Positions 15,572 to 23,090 are shown, numbered from the stretch's first letter. The stretch: DNA of 25,833 nucleotides from Dehalococcoidia bacterium (GCA_030753265.1 JASMCQ010000105.1:1-25833); one strand, 5' to 3'. The notes: generated by a model not told the origin, from the letters alone. Numbers and translations: made by a program.

Positions 15572-15689
15572 AAGACTCCTGTTGGTCAAGAGATTATTTG
15601 GGGGCGGTGCCCCTCGCTCCTCCGGGTGAATGTGGGTGGCCTGCTGCCCGTAGAGCCTATTCAACAACTCCGAAGGAGGCCATTCCTGG

Positions 15690-15831
15690 TCCTTCGACAA
15701 GCTCAGGACGAACGGAATGTCCCCGATCCCCGAGCGAACGGATTATCCCCGTTGGACCGCATGTTCTCCGTCTGACCGCATGCTCCCCGTTGGACCGCAT
15801 GTTCTCCGTTCGTGGTGAGCTTGTCGAACCA
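15690..15831. repeat. TTCGACAAGCTC inverted repeat enclosing three 19-bp tandem units
   Basis: CCTTCGACAAGCTCAGGACG (from 15691) and the inverted CGTTCGTGGTGAGCTTGTCG (from 15807) form the arms of an element in a 314-base gene-free stretch (15572-15885). Between them GTTGGACCGCATGTTCTCC occurs at 15751-15769 and 15789-15807, with the variant GTCTGACCGCATGCTCCCC at 15770-15788, giving three head-to-tail units. A second copy of the arms, without the tandem units, is at 22270-22332. Nothing else is recognised in the stretch. Confidence 0.85.
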
Positions 15832-15885
15832 CACCGGCTGGTGATTGGATAGGCTTTGAGCCGGTTCGAGGGCCGCGCCGCCGGG

Positions 15886-16206
15886 TCAAGCCACCGAGGC
15901 CCCGCGCCCCAACATCATACCGCCGGACATCTCGATCACCCCGTTCAGGCGGCGGAAAAACAGGAACTTTTTCAGGTCAATATCGATGCTCCGGGCCTGC
16001 CGGGCCAGGTCCGGCGTTACCAGCAGCTCGACTCCGTCTCGCCGGACAACCCGGTACCGGGAAGTGTCCCGCCTGCCGATGTGGGTATCGACCGATACCT
16101 CTACACTGCTGCCCGCTCAAGACGACAGGCAGATCAGGTCTACGGCCGCCCGCCCGCCCTTCTTCTGAATCTCGGCTCGGGCATTATCGCTAAGGGTTAC
16201 ATCCAT
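15886..16206 (-). CDS. Putative selenoprotein, IscA/HesB-like small protein with in-frame TGA
   Basis: The frame opens at ATG 16206, seven bases after GAGGA, and runs 106 codons to TGA at 15888-15886. Codon 30 (16119-16117) is TGA, giving CLSSU followed by AGSSVEVSVDTHIG. The downstream part (YRVVRRDGVELLVTPDL, then IDIDLKKFLFFRRLNG) keeps the G/C-rich third positions of neighbouring genes, so it is coding. A SECIS-like hairpin lies directly after codon 30. The N-terminal VTLSDNARAEIQKKGG resembles the IscA/HesB-like family, for which selenocysteine forms and CC-motif forms are known; I assign that from memory. The function is presumably redox or metal handling. It follows YqeK and HIT genes. 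The alternative is a pseudogene with a nonsense mutation. Confidence 0.75.
16079..16106 (-). promoter_or_regulatory. SECIS-like stem-loop
   Basis: In the mRNA, GGUAUC (16099-16094) pairs with GAUACC (16089-16084) around the tetraloop GGUC (16093-16090). A lower stem GUGU/ACAU flanks an AGA/C internal loop. The loop begins 23 nt after the in-frame UGA, within the usual 16-37 nt of bacterial SECIS elements. GGUC is also the apical loop of the E. coli fdhF SECIS, where its G and U contact SelB. The bulged U of that element is not reproduced exactly here. Confidence 0.7.
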
Positions 16207-16236
16207 CAGGTTTCCTCGGCCTGGGTTTGTGATTCT

Positions 16237-16264
16237 AAGCGGACCTCAGGCGCACAATCCGCTT
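16237..16264. repeat. 7-bp hairpin between yqeK and the putative selenoprotein gene
   Basis: AAGCGGA (16237-16243) and TCCGCTT (16258-16264) pair across 14 bases in the 77-base gap. No T-run follows on the minus strand, so read-through into the selenoprotein gene is plausible. Confidence 0.4.
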
Positions 16265-16283
16265 AAACATTAAGATGCTCCGC

Positions 16284-16871
16284 TCATTGGGTAGATGCAA
16301 CCCCTGCCGCCAGCAGGTGGTTGCGGGTCTCGATCATCGCCGGGTGGACCATCGAGCCCTGGGACACCATCGAGACGATCTCCCGGTCCAGAAACTCCAG
16401 CACCGCCCGGTCCAGGTTTTCCAACGCCATTCGGCGCAACTCCGGTAGGTACGGATACCTGGCTATCTTTTCCGGGTCCAGCTTGTCGGCCAAGAAGACC
16501 ACCTTCCCCAGGCCGTCCAGAGACGGGTGGGCGGTGGTATGCCAGTAGACGGCCTGGTAGAGGGCTGGGTCGTCCAAGCCGGACTCCCGCTTGAGGATCT
16601 CGGCCCCCACCGGCCCGTGGAGCAGCACCGGAACCTCTCGCTCCACCGCTCCGATGGGGAGGCCCATCTCCGTGGCGCGGCGGGTCAACTCTTCTTCCGG
16701 CATGGCACGGGCCACATCGTGGGCCAGCATGCCCAGAGCGGCCCGTTCCCCATCGATTCCATGGCGACCGGCCAGCTCGCGGGCAATCCCTCTGACCCGG
16801 TATATGTGCGCCTGAAGGCCGTCGGGCAGGGCATCCACCCTTCTCTGAATCTGATGGACCAGCTCGTCCAT
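16284..16871 (-). CDS. yqeK: HD-domain hydrolase, YqeK-like diadenosine tetraphosphatase
   Basis: YqeK proteins cleave Ap4A symmetrically to ADP. This 195-residue protein has the metal-binding HD pattern: His22, the His51-Asp52 pair in LAHDVAR, His85 in LLHGPVGAEIL, HTTAH at 111-115, and Asp129 in VVFLADKLDP. The last two segments distinguish YqeK from other HD proteins. GGAGGA lies about six bases before the ATG. The gene starts 14 bases after the HIT gene stop, so the two are one transcript; both families act on dinucleotide or AMP-linked substrates. The usual partners nadD and rsfS are not adjacent. Confidence 0.9.
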   Translation of the reverse strand: MDELVHQIQRRVDALPDGLQAHIYRVRGIARELAGRHGIDGERAALGMLAHDVARAMPEEELTRRATEMGLPIGAVEREVPVLLHGPVGAEILKRESGLDDPALYQAVYWHTTAHPSLDGLGKVVFLADKLDPEKIARYPYLPELRRMALENLDRAVLEFLDREIVSMVSQGSMVHPAMIETRNHLLAAGVASTQ

Positions 16872-16885
16872 CCAGCTTCCTCCGC

Positions 16886-17233
16886 TTATCCCATGGCCCC
16901 CAGCGGCTGGCCGCCGAGCAAATGTAGATGCAAGTGCTCTATTGCCTGTCCCGAGTCCGTGCCCTGGTTCATGACGAGCCGGTAGCCGCTCAGGGTCACG
17001 TCTTCCCGCCGGGCCATCTCCTCCGCCACGACGAACAGGTGCCCCATGATCGGCACCTGGCCGGGGCCCACGTAGGCCAAAGACGCCAGGTGCATGTTGG
17101 GGATTATCAGCAGGTGGACCGGCGCCTTGGGGCTGATGTCGCGGATCACGATGACCCGGTCGTCGCGGTAGATTGGCGCCTCGTGAGTCGTGTCACGGGC
17201 TATCGAGCAGAATATGCATTGCCTGGTTGTCAT
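16886..17233 (-). CDS. HIT family hydrolase
   Basis: The 115-residue protein is a HINT/PKCI-like histidine triad hydrolase. It has CIFC near the N terminus (Cys6, Cys9, as in zinc-binding members), SPKAPVHLLIIPNMH in the middle, and the triad HLHLHLLGG with His100, His102 and His104. Such enzymes hydrolyse AMP-linked phosphoramidates and related nucleotides in the cytoplasm. The ATG at 17233 has GGAGG ten bases upstream; the longer reading upstream of it lacks family similarity. It leads the pair with yqeK. Confidence 0.92.
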   Translation of the reverse strand: MTTRQCIFCSIARDTTHEAPIYRDDRVIVIRDISPKAPVHLLIIPNMHLASLAYVGPGQVPIMGHLFVVAEEMARREDVTLSGYRLVMNQGTDSGQAIEHLHLHLLGGQPLGAMG

Positions 17234-17384
17234 TCTATGTACGCCTCCATCCCTGACCGGCCTTTGGTGTGCCCCTGGAAAACGGTCCGCGGACCCGGCC
17301 ACGCGCTCGTGGCCCGGCGGCGCCAGGATGCCAACCGATGGGCCGGATTACCGGTAGCCCTGAAAGCAGACCGGCCTGGACTCA

Positions 17385-18518
17385 CTATTGGTCCAAATAT
17401 TGCAGCGCCAACTCCTTGTGGAAATTGGCATCCCCGTAGGTCAACTCCTGGACCTTGGCGCGCCGGGTGTAGAGCTGCAGGTCGTGCTCTTTGGTGAAAC
17501 CGATGGCGCCGTGGCATTGGTGCGCGGTAGCGCAAACCCGGTCGTAAGCACCGTTCACCCAGGCCTTGGCCATCGACACGTCCCGATCCGAAGGGCCGCC
17601 CTCGGAGACTCGCCAGGCGGCCTTATAGGAGATGTTGCGGCATCCCTCCACGTCCAACGCGATGTTGGAGCAGTGGTGTTGCACCGCCTGGAAGCTGCCG
17701 ATGGGACGTCCGAACTGGGTCCGCTGCTTCACGTATTCGACTGTCATGTCCAGCACGGCGCCGGCGCCGCCCAGCATTTCCACGCACCGTCCCGCGGTAG
17801 CCCGTTGCAGGGTCCGCGCCACCACCGGCCAACCCTCGCCCACCGGCCCCAGCGTCGAACCGGCGGGGACGCTTACCTGATCCAGAACCACCTGGCATTG
17901 CCGGTCCGAGGCGATGGTGTTGAGGGTCGTGATGCTGATTCCGGAGCTGTCCGAGGGTACTAGAAAGACGGTCAGTCCCTGGGCCGGGTCCGATTCGGAT
18001 GAGGTGCGGGCCACCACCAGCAGGATGTCGGCCGCTTGCGCATCAGGCACGAAAAGCTTGGTGCCGCTGATCAGATAGCTGTCTCCCTGTCGCTCTGCGG
18101 CCGTCTCAACCCCCGAAGGCTCGTAGCTAACCGAGGGCTCGGTCAAGGCAAGGGTCATGGTCAAGTCCCCGGCGCAGATTCGCGGAAGGATGTCCTGCTT
18201 CTGGGCGTCGGTTCCGGCGTCCAGCACGGCCAGGCCTCCCAGCACCACCGCGGAAAAGAAGGGGCCCGGGCACAGGGCGCGGCCCATCTCTTCCAGCAGT
18301 ACCGCAAGGTCGAAGAAGCTGCCCTCGGTCCCGCCGTATCGCTCCGGAAACGCCAGCCCGGTCCACCCCAGGTTGACGATCTGACGCCACAGTCCATCGG
18401 TATAGCCCCGAGGGTCTTCCTCCATGGTCCGCACGAACGTCAGGGGGCACTCCTGGGACAGGAACTCTTGGGCGCTGGCCTTCAGCATCTGCTGGACTTC
18501 GTTTAGCCCCAGGTCCAT
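17385..18518 (-). CDS. Acyl-CoA dehydrogenase family protein
   Basis: The 377-residue product has all three domains of the family. The N-terminal helical part contains NLGWTGLAFPERYGGTEGSFFDLAVLLEEMGRAL (about 48-81). The middle barrel has LALTEPSVSYEP and GTKLFVPDA, and the C-terminal helical part has VKQRTQFGRPIGSFQAVQHHCSN and HQCHGAIGFTKEHDLQLYTRRAK. It oxidises an acyl-CoA with FAD and passes electrons to ETF. The substrate is unclear; the short form resembles members acting on branched or cyclic acyl-CoAs. GGAGGGAGA precedes the ATG by a few bases. A good promoter lies about 190 bases upstream. Confidence 0.92.
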   Translation of the reverse strand: MDLGLNEVQQMLKASAQEFLSQECPLTFVRTMEEDPRGYTDGLWRQIVNLGWTGLAFPERYGGTEGSFFDLAVLLEEMGRALCPGPFFSAVVLGGLAVLDAGTDAQKQDILPRICAGDLTMTLALTEPSVSYEPSGVETAAERQGDSYLISGTKLFVPDAQAADILLVVARTSSESDPAQGLTVFLVPSDSSGISITTLNTIASDRQCQVVLDQVSVPAGSTLGPVGEGWPVVARTLQRATAGRCVEMLGGAGAVLDMTVEYVKQRTQFGRPIGSFQAVQHHCSNIALDVEGCRNISYKAAWRVSEGGPSDRDVSMAKAWVNGAYDRVCATAHQCHGAIGFTKEHDLQLYTRRAKVQELTYGDANFHKELALQYLDQ

Positions 18519-18714
18519 AACTCTCCCTCCGGTTGCCGGCTCGCCAAGGCCCTGGCCTTGGGTGAGCAGTCATTGGTTAGCAGGTTGCCGCTGCCGGTTG
18601 TAGCGCGGTTGCCCGAAAAAAGCGGGCCGTTTCTGCCGCCGCGGGTCTACGGGACCGGCGGTGGTGGTTCGTTCAGGATATCTATCACCGCTCCCAGGCG
18701 GTCAAAGCGACGCT

Positions 18715-18743
18715 AGTATAGCGTAAAGCGCAATCCGGCTCAA
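18715..18743 (-). promoter_or_regulatory. Sigma-70-type promoter for the acyl-CoA dehydrogenase gene
   Basis: On the minus strand TTGAGC (18743-18738) and TATACT (18720-18715) are separated by exactly 17 bases, matching four and five of six consensus positions. The predicted start near 18708 gives an unusually long leader of about 190 bases. Confidence 0.55.
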
Positions 18744-19001
18744 GGTTGAATGGATACTCGCCGCCAGCGCCGGGCCGGATATCGAAGCCCCCCGGTTGCG
18801 CCAATCCCAGGCGAGTGACTAACCGGTGAATCGATAAAGAGGCCGCTCCCGATTTCTCGCCGAGTTCTGAGCTTGAACTTCCACGGAGGCGGGGAATCGG
18901 ATGGGCGCAGAGCGGGCCGATCCCGACATTCTTGGCGGTTGTTGTCCCGATGTCCAGTCCCCTCGGTTGATGCCCCGCATCAGCCAAGGGGTCCACCCCC
19001 C

Positions 19002-19095
19002 ATCGTCTTTCCGGCGAAGGCCGGAATCCAGGGAGGCAAGACTGGATCCCGGCCTTCGCAGGGATGACGATGGGGTATCAAGCCATTTACGAGAC
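19002..19095. repeat. Palindromic intergenic repeat, copy 1
   Basis: The arms TTTCCGGCGAAGGCCGGAAT and CTGGATCCCGGCCTTCGC form a long imperfect hairpin. The unit then continues with ATCAAGCCATTTACGAGAC. Copy 2 at 22995-23090 matches through both the hairpin and this tail, so the tail belongs to the repeat. Confidence 0.85.
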
Positions 19096-19149
19096 AGTAA
19101 CCCGGTACGGGAACCATGCCCTACATTGAGCCACCCGGGACCGAAGCCC

Positions 19150-20319
19150 CTACACCAAGCCGCGCACGAAGGTGTCCAGCCGGTCCAGCGCCTTCTGGAT
19201 GTTTTCCCGGGAGTTGGCATAGGAGATACGGACGTACCCCTCACCGAACTCGCCGAAGCCGCTCCCCGACAGCAAGGCGACCCCGGCCTCCTGCATCACC
19301 CTATCCTCGAACTGGCGGCTGGTGAGGCCCGTTTCCGAGATGTTGGGGAAAGCGTAGAAAGCTCCTTCGGGCTCGGGGCACCGGATGCCCGGGATGCTGC
19401 GCAACCCGTCGGTGATGAGCCGGCGGCGCCCGGCAAACTCGGCGGCCATGGCCTGCACCGCGTCTTGAGGGCCGTCCAGGGCGGCGATGCCCGCGATCTG
19501 AGTGAAGGTGGCGGGACAGGAGATGTTGTTGACCGCCAGCCTGGTCACGTTCGGGACTATCTCTTCAGGCATGATTCCGTAGCCCAGGCGCCAGCCGGTC
19601 ATGGCATAGCTCTTGGAAAACCCGTCAAGGATTATGGTACGCTCCGCCATGCCCGGAAGGGCCGCAATGCTGTGGTGCTCGCCGGTGTACAAAATATCCT
19701 TGTAGACCTCGTCGGTAAGTATGTAAAGGTCGTCATGCTGTCTGACCAGATCGGCGATGGTTTCCAGTTCCGGCAGGGTCAGAATGGAGCCGCAGGGGTT
19801 CTCCGGGGAGTTGATGATGATGAGCCGGGTGCGGTCGGTGATCAAGGATGCGAGGTCGTCCAGATCGGGGTGATAGCTCTTCTCTTCGAGCAGGCGCATC
19901 GGCACCGGGGTGGCGCCGGCAAACCGGATCAAGGACTCGTATATGGGAAAGCCGGGGTTGGGGTAGATCACCTCCACTCCCGGTTCAGCCAGGGCCAAGA
20001 TGGCGTAGAACATGACGGGCTTGGCCCCCGGCGTGACCACCACCTGGGCCGGGACCGTGTCGATGCCCCGGACTTCCCGGCTGTTGCGGGCGATGGCCTC
20101 GCGCATTTCCATCAGCCCGGCCGTGGGGCCGTAGTGGGTGTAGCCGTCTCTGAGGGCTTTGACTCCCGCCTCGACGATATGGCTGGGCGTATCGAAGTCG
20201 GGCTCACCGATCTCCAGGTGGATGATATCTTTGCCCTGGGCCTCCAGCGCCCGCGCCTTGGCCAGCACCTCGAAGGCGGCCTCGGTGCCCAGGTTCAAAA
20301 TCTTGCTGGTGAGCTTCAT
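19150..20319 (-). CDS. PLP-dependent aminotransferase, class I (AspC-like)
   Basis: The 389-residue enzyme has the class I fold-type features: LEIGEPDFDTP (35-45), YGPTAGLMEMREAIA, NSPENPCGS with Asn174, LTDEVYKDILY with Asp203, and the PLP lysine Lys236 in FSKSYAMTGWRLGYG. EGYVRISYANSRENI near the C terminus carries the substrate-carboxylate Arg. It probably transaminates aspartate or another amino acid with 2-oxoglutarate. GGAGGAAGT sits directly before the ATG. The gene lies downstream of argG and the GNAT gene in the same direction but after a 160-base gap, so it may be a separate unit. Confidence 0.93.
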   Translation of the reverse strand: MKLTSKILNLGTEAAFEVLAKARALEAQGKDIIHLEIGEPDFDTPSHIVEAGVKALRDGYTHYGPTAGLMEMREAIARNSREVRGIDTVPAQVVVTPGAKPVMFYAILALAEPGVEVIYPNPGFPIYESLIRFAGATPVPMRLLEEKSYHPDLDDLASLITDRTRLIIINSPENPCGSILTLPELETIADLVRQHDDLYILTDEVYKDILYTGEHHSIAALPGMAERTIILDGFSKSYAMTGWRLGYGIMPEEIVPNVTRLAVNNISCPATFTQIAGIAALDGPQDAVQAMAAEFAGRRRLITDGLRSIPGIRCPEPEGAFYAFPNISETGLTSRQFEDRVMQEAGVALLSGSGFGEFGEGYVRISYANSRENIQKALDRLDTFVRGLV

Positions 20320-20479
20320 ACTTCCTCCATGTCACCGCTCAAAGAATGTCGTTGCTTCCGAAATGCCACACTTCGGGAAATGTCTTGCGAATCACCCTCT
20401 CTCCCGGTTGATGGATGAAGAGGGTGGGCCTTTACAGGACGGAACCACGGCGCCGGCGCGACCCGCGATGGAGACCGGC

Positions 20480-20932
20480 TCAAGACGCCGGGGCCCCGGC
20501 GTTCGGTCTTTCTGAAGCGTTGCGGCGCATGACGTTGATCCGGCCAACCCGGGCCGTGTAGCGCCGCCACTTGGGCGCCAGGCTGGGCGGCACTTCCTGG
20601 GGCTCAATCAATCCGAAGCCGAACCGGCGAAAAAACCCCACCTCCCGGTCCTCGCAAACCAGGTAGAGGGGGCCGTGATACCGCCCCAGCGGCCTGATCA
20701 CCATCTCCCGGCCCACGCCCCTGGTCCGAAGCCCATCACGGACGGCCACGCTGGCCAACTCGAGGAAGCCCTGGTAAGGCCTCAAGCGGGCGCATCCCAG
20801 GATGCCGCCGCCTTCATCCTCTGCGACAACGAACTGGCTTGCCTGTAAATCTTCCCCGTCGCCATCGACCAGGGCCACCAGATCTTCAATGGCCGACAGG
20901 TCCTCAGTCCCGGAGTCTCTCACCCACCACAC
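20480..20932 (-). CDS. GNAT family N-acetyltransferase, possible N-acetylglutamate synthase
   Basis: The 150-residue protein is a single GNAT domain: SQFVVAEDEGGGILGCARLRPY (32-53), ELASVAVRDGLRTRGVGREM (58-77) with the acetyl-CoA loop RTRGVG, and a late FFRRFGFGLIEPQEVPP. The FGF plus E..P segment and the small size resemble the short ArgA-type enzymes. It begins with GTG at 20932, twelve bases after the argG stop, with GGGGCGGG upstream, so it is co-transcribed with argG. That context supports a role in arginine biosynthesis, but substrate assignment is inference. The C-terminal 20 residues are a tail without similarity. Confidence 0.83.
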   Translation of the reverse strand: MWWVRDSGTEDLSAIEDLVALVDGDGEDLQASQFVVAEDEGGGILGCARLRPYQGFLELASVAVRDGLRTRGVGREMVIRPLGRYHGPLYLVCEDREVGFFRRFGFGLIEPQEVPPSLAPKWRRYTARVGRINVMRRNASERPNAGAPAS

Positions 20933-20944
20933 GTGGTCCCGCCC

Positions 20945-22135
20945 CTAGTCGGGCTGGACCTGGCTCTGGGTCCGTGACGGCAACCCGTAGATCGAAATGA
21001 ACCCTTCCGCGGCCTGGTGGTCGTACTGATCCTCCCGGTCGTAGGTAGCCAAACGGTACTGGTAGAGAGAGCGGGGGGCACTGCGCCCCGCCACGGTGCA
21101 GGTGCCTTTGTGCAGCCGCAGCCGGACGTCGCCGGTCACCTCGCGCTGGGTGCTGCGGACGTAGGCATCCAGGTCTTGGCGATGGTGGGTGAACCACAGG
21201 CCATTGTACACCACGTCGGCGTACTCCTGGGCGATGCGGTCCTTGGTCCGGGCCTGCTCCTTGCTCAAAGTCATGGCTTCCAGGGCCCGGTGGGCGGCAT
21301 GCAGCACCGTCGCCGCCGGCGCCTCGTATATCTCCCGCGACTTGATCCCCACCAGCCGGTTCTCGACCGCGTCGATGCGGCCCACCCCGTGGTTGCCGGC
21401 CACCGTGTTCAGGTGGCGGATGAGGTCGACTCCGGCCATGTTCTCGCCATCGATGGCGGCGGGAATCCCGTGCTCGAAGTGGACCACCAGGTAGGCCGCC
21501 TGGTCGGGAGCGGAGGCCACCGCGCTCGTCCAGGCGTAGGCCTCTTCGGGCGGCTCCGCCCAGGGGTCTTCCAGCTCTCCGGCCTCGGCGCTGCGGCCCC
21601 ACAGGTTTTCATCCACGGAAAACTTGCTGTTGCCGGGGCTGACGGGGAGACTCCGGGCTCGGGCGTACTCCAACTCATCCTCGCGGCTCATGCTCCAGTC
21701 CCGGGTAGGCGCTATGACCTTCAGCTCCGGGGCCAGGGCGCCCACGCCGACATCCAGCCGCACCTGGTCGTTCCCCTTGCCGGTACAGCCGTGGGCCACG
21801 GCGTAAGCGTCCTCGGCCTGGGCAGCCTCGACCAGATACCGGGCGATGAGAGGCCGTCCCAGGGCGGTCGCCAGAGGGTACTGGCCTTCGTAGATGGCGC
21901 CGGCCTGGAGGGCGGGAAACAGGAACTCGTTCACCAGGGTCTCTTTGCCGTCCACCGTCAGCGCTTTGGCCGCCCCGACGGTCAGGGCCCGCTGACGTAT
22001 CGCCTCCAGGTCCACCATGCCCAGGTCGATGGTCAAGGTGATGATATCCGCGTCGTACTTTTCCTTTAGCCAGGGGACTGCCACCGAGGTATCCAACCCC
22101 CCGCTGTAGGCCAGGATGATCTTGTTTTCCGCCAT
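20945..22135 (-). CDS. argG: Argininosuccinate synthase
   Basis: ArgG joins citrulline and aspartate using ATP in the penultimate step of arginine synthesis. The 396-residue protein has the PP-loop AYSGGLDTSVAVPWL (from residue 9), AHGCTGKGNDQVR near 114-126, APTRDWSMSREDELEYA, and SVDENLWGRS. Later VGRIDAVENRLVGIKSREIYEAPAATVL and GLWFTHHRQDLDAYV are also diagnostic. The length is normal. The ATG at 22135 follows AGG at about five bases and a further AGGAG upstream. The GNAT gene follows in the same unit, and argD lies upstream with one gene and a repeat-bearing gap between. Confidence 0.97.
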   Translation of the reverse strand: MAENKIILAYSGGLDTSVAVPWLKEKYDADIITLTIDLGMVDLEAIRQRALTVGAAKALTVDGKETLVNEFLFPALQAGAIYEGQYPLATALGRPLIARYLVEAAQAEDAYAVAHGCTGKGNDQVRLDVGVGALAPELKVIAPTRDWSMSREDELEYARARSLPVSPGNSKFSVDENLWGRSAEAGELEDPWAEPPEEAYAWTSAVASAPDQAAYLVVHFEHGIPAAIDGENMAGVDLIRHLNTVAGNHGVGRIDAVENRLVGIKSREIYEAPAATVLHAAHRALEAMTLSKEQARTKDRIAQEYADVVYNGLWFTHHRQDLDAYVRSTQREVTGDVRLRLHKGTCTVAGRSAPRSLYQYRLATYDREDQYDHQAAEGFISIYGLPSRTQSQVQPD

Positions 22136-22269
22136 AAGACCTATGTAGCTCCTTTACTTGCGCCGGTTGATGCCCTTCCGGGCCGAATCTGAATCTTGAA
22201 AATCCCAACCAATTCGAAGGCGGCCGCTCTGACCTGGTACCCAGCATCGAGTATCGACGTTACGATCAT

Positions 22270-22332
22270 CCGTTCACCCTGAGCTTGTCGAAGGGCGCCA
22301 GGCTAGTGGTTCGACAAGCTCACCACGAACGG
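22270..22332. repeat. TTCGACAAGCTC inverted repeat, second copy
   Basis: CGTTCACCCTGAGCTTGTCG (from 22271) and the inverted GGTTCGACAAGCTCACCACG (from 22308) face each other across about 17 bases, upstream of argG. The arms are the same family as those at 15690-15831, here without tandem units. Confidence 0.8.
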
Positions 22333-22363
22333 CGGCGGCAACGCCGATTATCGCAAGCAAGCC

Positions 22364-22780
22364 CTACTCGGGGATTACCCCAAGCTGTTGCATCATGCTC
22401 ATATTATCTTCCATACCCCAGTGTTCCACCACCTTTCCCCCGGAGATGCGGACGATGTGAATCTCCGCCAAGTCGATCTGATTTCCGGTGGGAGCGATAC
22501 CCATAAGGTCGCCCTGGTGCGTTCCCGTGGTCCTGATGCGTCCTACGACCCTGTCGCCCTCCGCTATCAGGTCTTCGACTTCAACGTGAAGGTCGGGGAA
22601 GGCGGCGAAGAACATCCCGAGGGCCTGTTTGAAGCCCTCCATGCCCGGTTCACCGAAGGGCGGCGGATTGTGGTCGAGATAATCGGCCGCGAAGAATTGG
22701 TCAACGGCGTCAGTGTTCTTGGCGTTTTCGACCTCCTCGATGAAGCGGCGGAAAAGAGCCTTGTTTTCCTCGAGTGACAT
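22364..22780 (-). CDS. SnoaL-like / ester cyclase family protein
   Basis: The 138-residue single-domain protein has the SnoaL-like NTF2 fold pattern: ENKALFRRFIEEV, DQFFAADYLDHNPPP, GFKQALGMFFAAFPDLHVEVEDLIAEGDRVVGRIRTTGTHQG and IVRISGGKVVEHWGMEDN. HNPPP, FPDLH and HWG are the usual pocket residues. Family members include polyketide cyclases and many uncharacterised proteins, so a reaction cannot be stated. AGGAGG lies five bases before the ATG. It stands alone between argG and argD with gaps on both sides. Confidence 0.88.
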   Translation of the reverse strand: MSLEENKALFRRFIEEVENAKNTDAVDQFFAADYLDHNPPPFGEPGMEGFKQALGMFFAAFPDLHVEVEDLIAEGDRVVGRIRTTGTHQGDLMGIAPTGNQIDLAEIHIVRISGGKVVEHWGMEDNMSMMQQLGVIPE

Positions 22781-22994
22781 GGAGCCTCCTGCTTTTATCG
22801 GGTCTATTTCATCGTTTCAAGAATAGGGTGGTGAGCGCCACCTCTCCCAAGGGACGAAGGTAGGGCCCGAGGTGCTCCGCCTCCGGCGCACTTGCCGGTT
22901 ACTATGAACCAAGGCGCTGGGAGCGATCCGACCTGTTGTACCGTCCTGCAAATCTCTGTACATCGGCTAGGTTGAGCGACCTTTCCTCTCCTGG

Positions 22995-23090
22995 ATCGTC
23001 TTTCCGGCGAAGGCCGGAATCCAGAGAAGCGCTAGCTGGATCCCGGCCTTCGCCGGGATGACGGACCGGGCATCAAGCCGTTTACGAGAC
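22995..23090. repeat. Palindromic intergenic repeat, copy 2
   Basis: Same hairpin arms as copy 1 (19002-19095), with changes mostly in the loop, followed by the shared tail ATCAAGCCGTTTACGAGAC. The arms match each other at about 25 of 28 positions. Confidence 0.85.

Larger units (their letters stand above)
18519..19149. other. Intergenic region with leader, promoter and repeat
   Basis: These 631 bases hold no gene I can support. From left to right they contain the long leader of the acyl-CoA dehydrogenase gene, including on the minus strand the small hairpin GCCCG-CTTTTTT-CGGGC near 18610-18630. Next come that gene's promoter (18715-18743), about 250 bases with nothing recognisable, and a palindromic repeat copy (19002-19095). 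Confidence 0.5.

Noticed and set aside
15747..15809. CRISPR-like array
   Set aside because: The 19-bp units are contiguous with no spacers, and only three are present with no cas gene nearby.
15886..16206. Pseudogene with a nonsense mutation
   Set aside because: Only one stop, always TGA, placed at the expected active-site position and followed at the right distance by a SECIS-like hairpin. Not fully excluded; treated as the main alternative.
15856..16266. Plus-strand open frame of 136 codons over the selenoprotein region
   Set aside because: No ribosome site or family motif. It is the antisense shadow of the minus-strand frame, whose residues look like a real protein.
18901..20418. 505-codon plus-strand open frame
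   Set aside because: It runs antisense through the class I aminotransferase and the upstream repeat and has no family signature; long antisense frames are common in GC-rich DNA.
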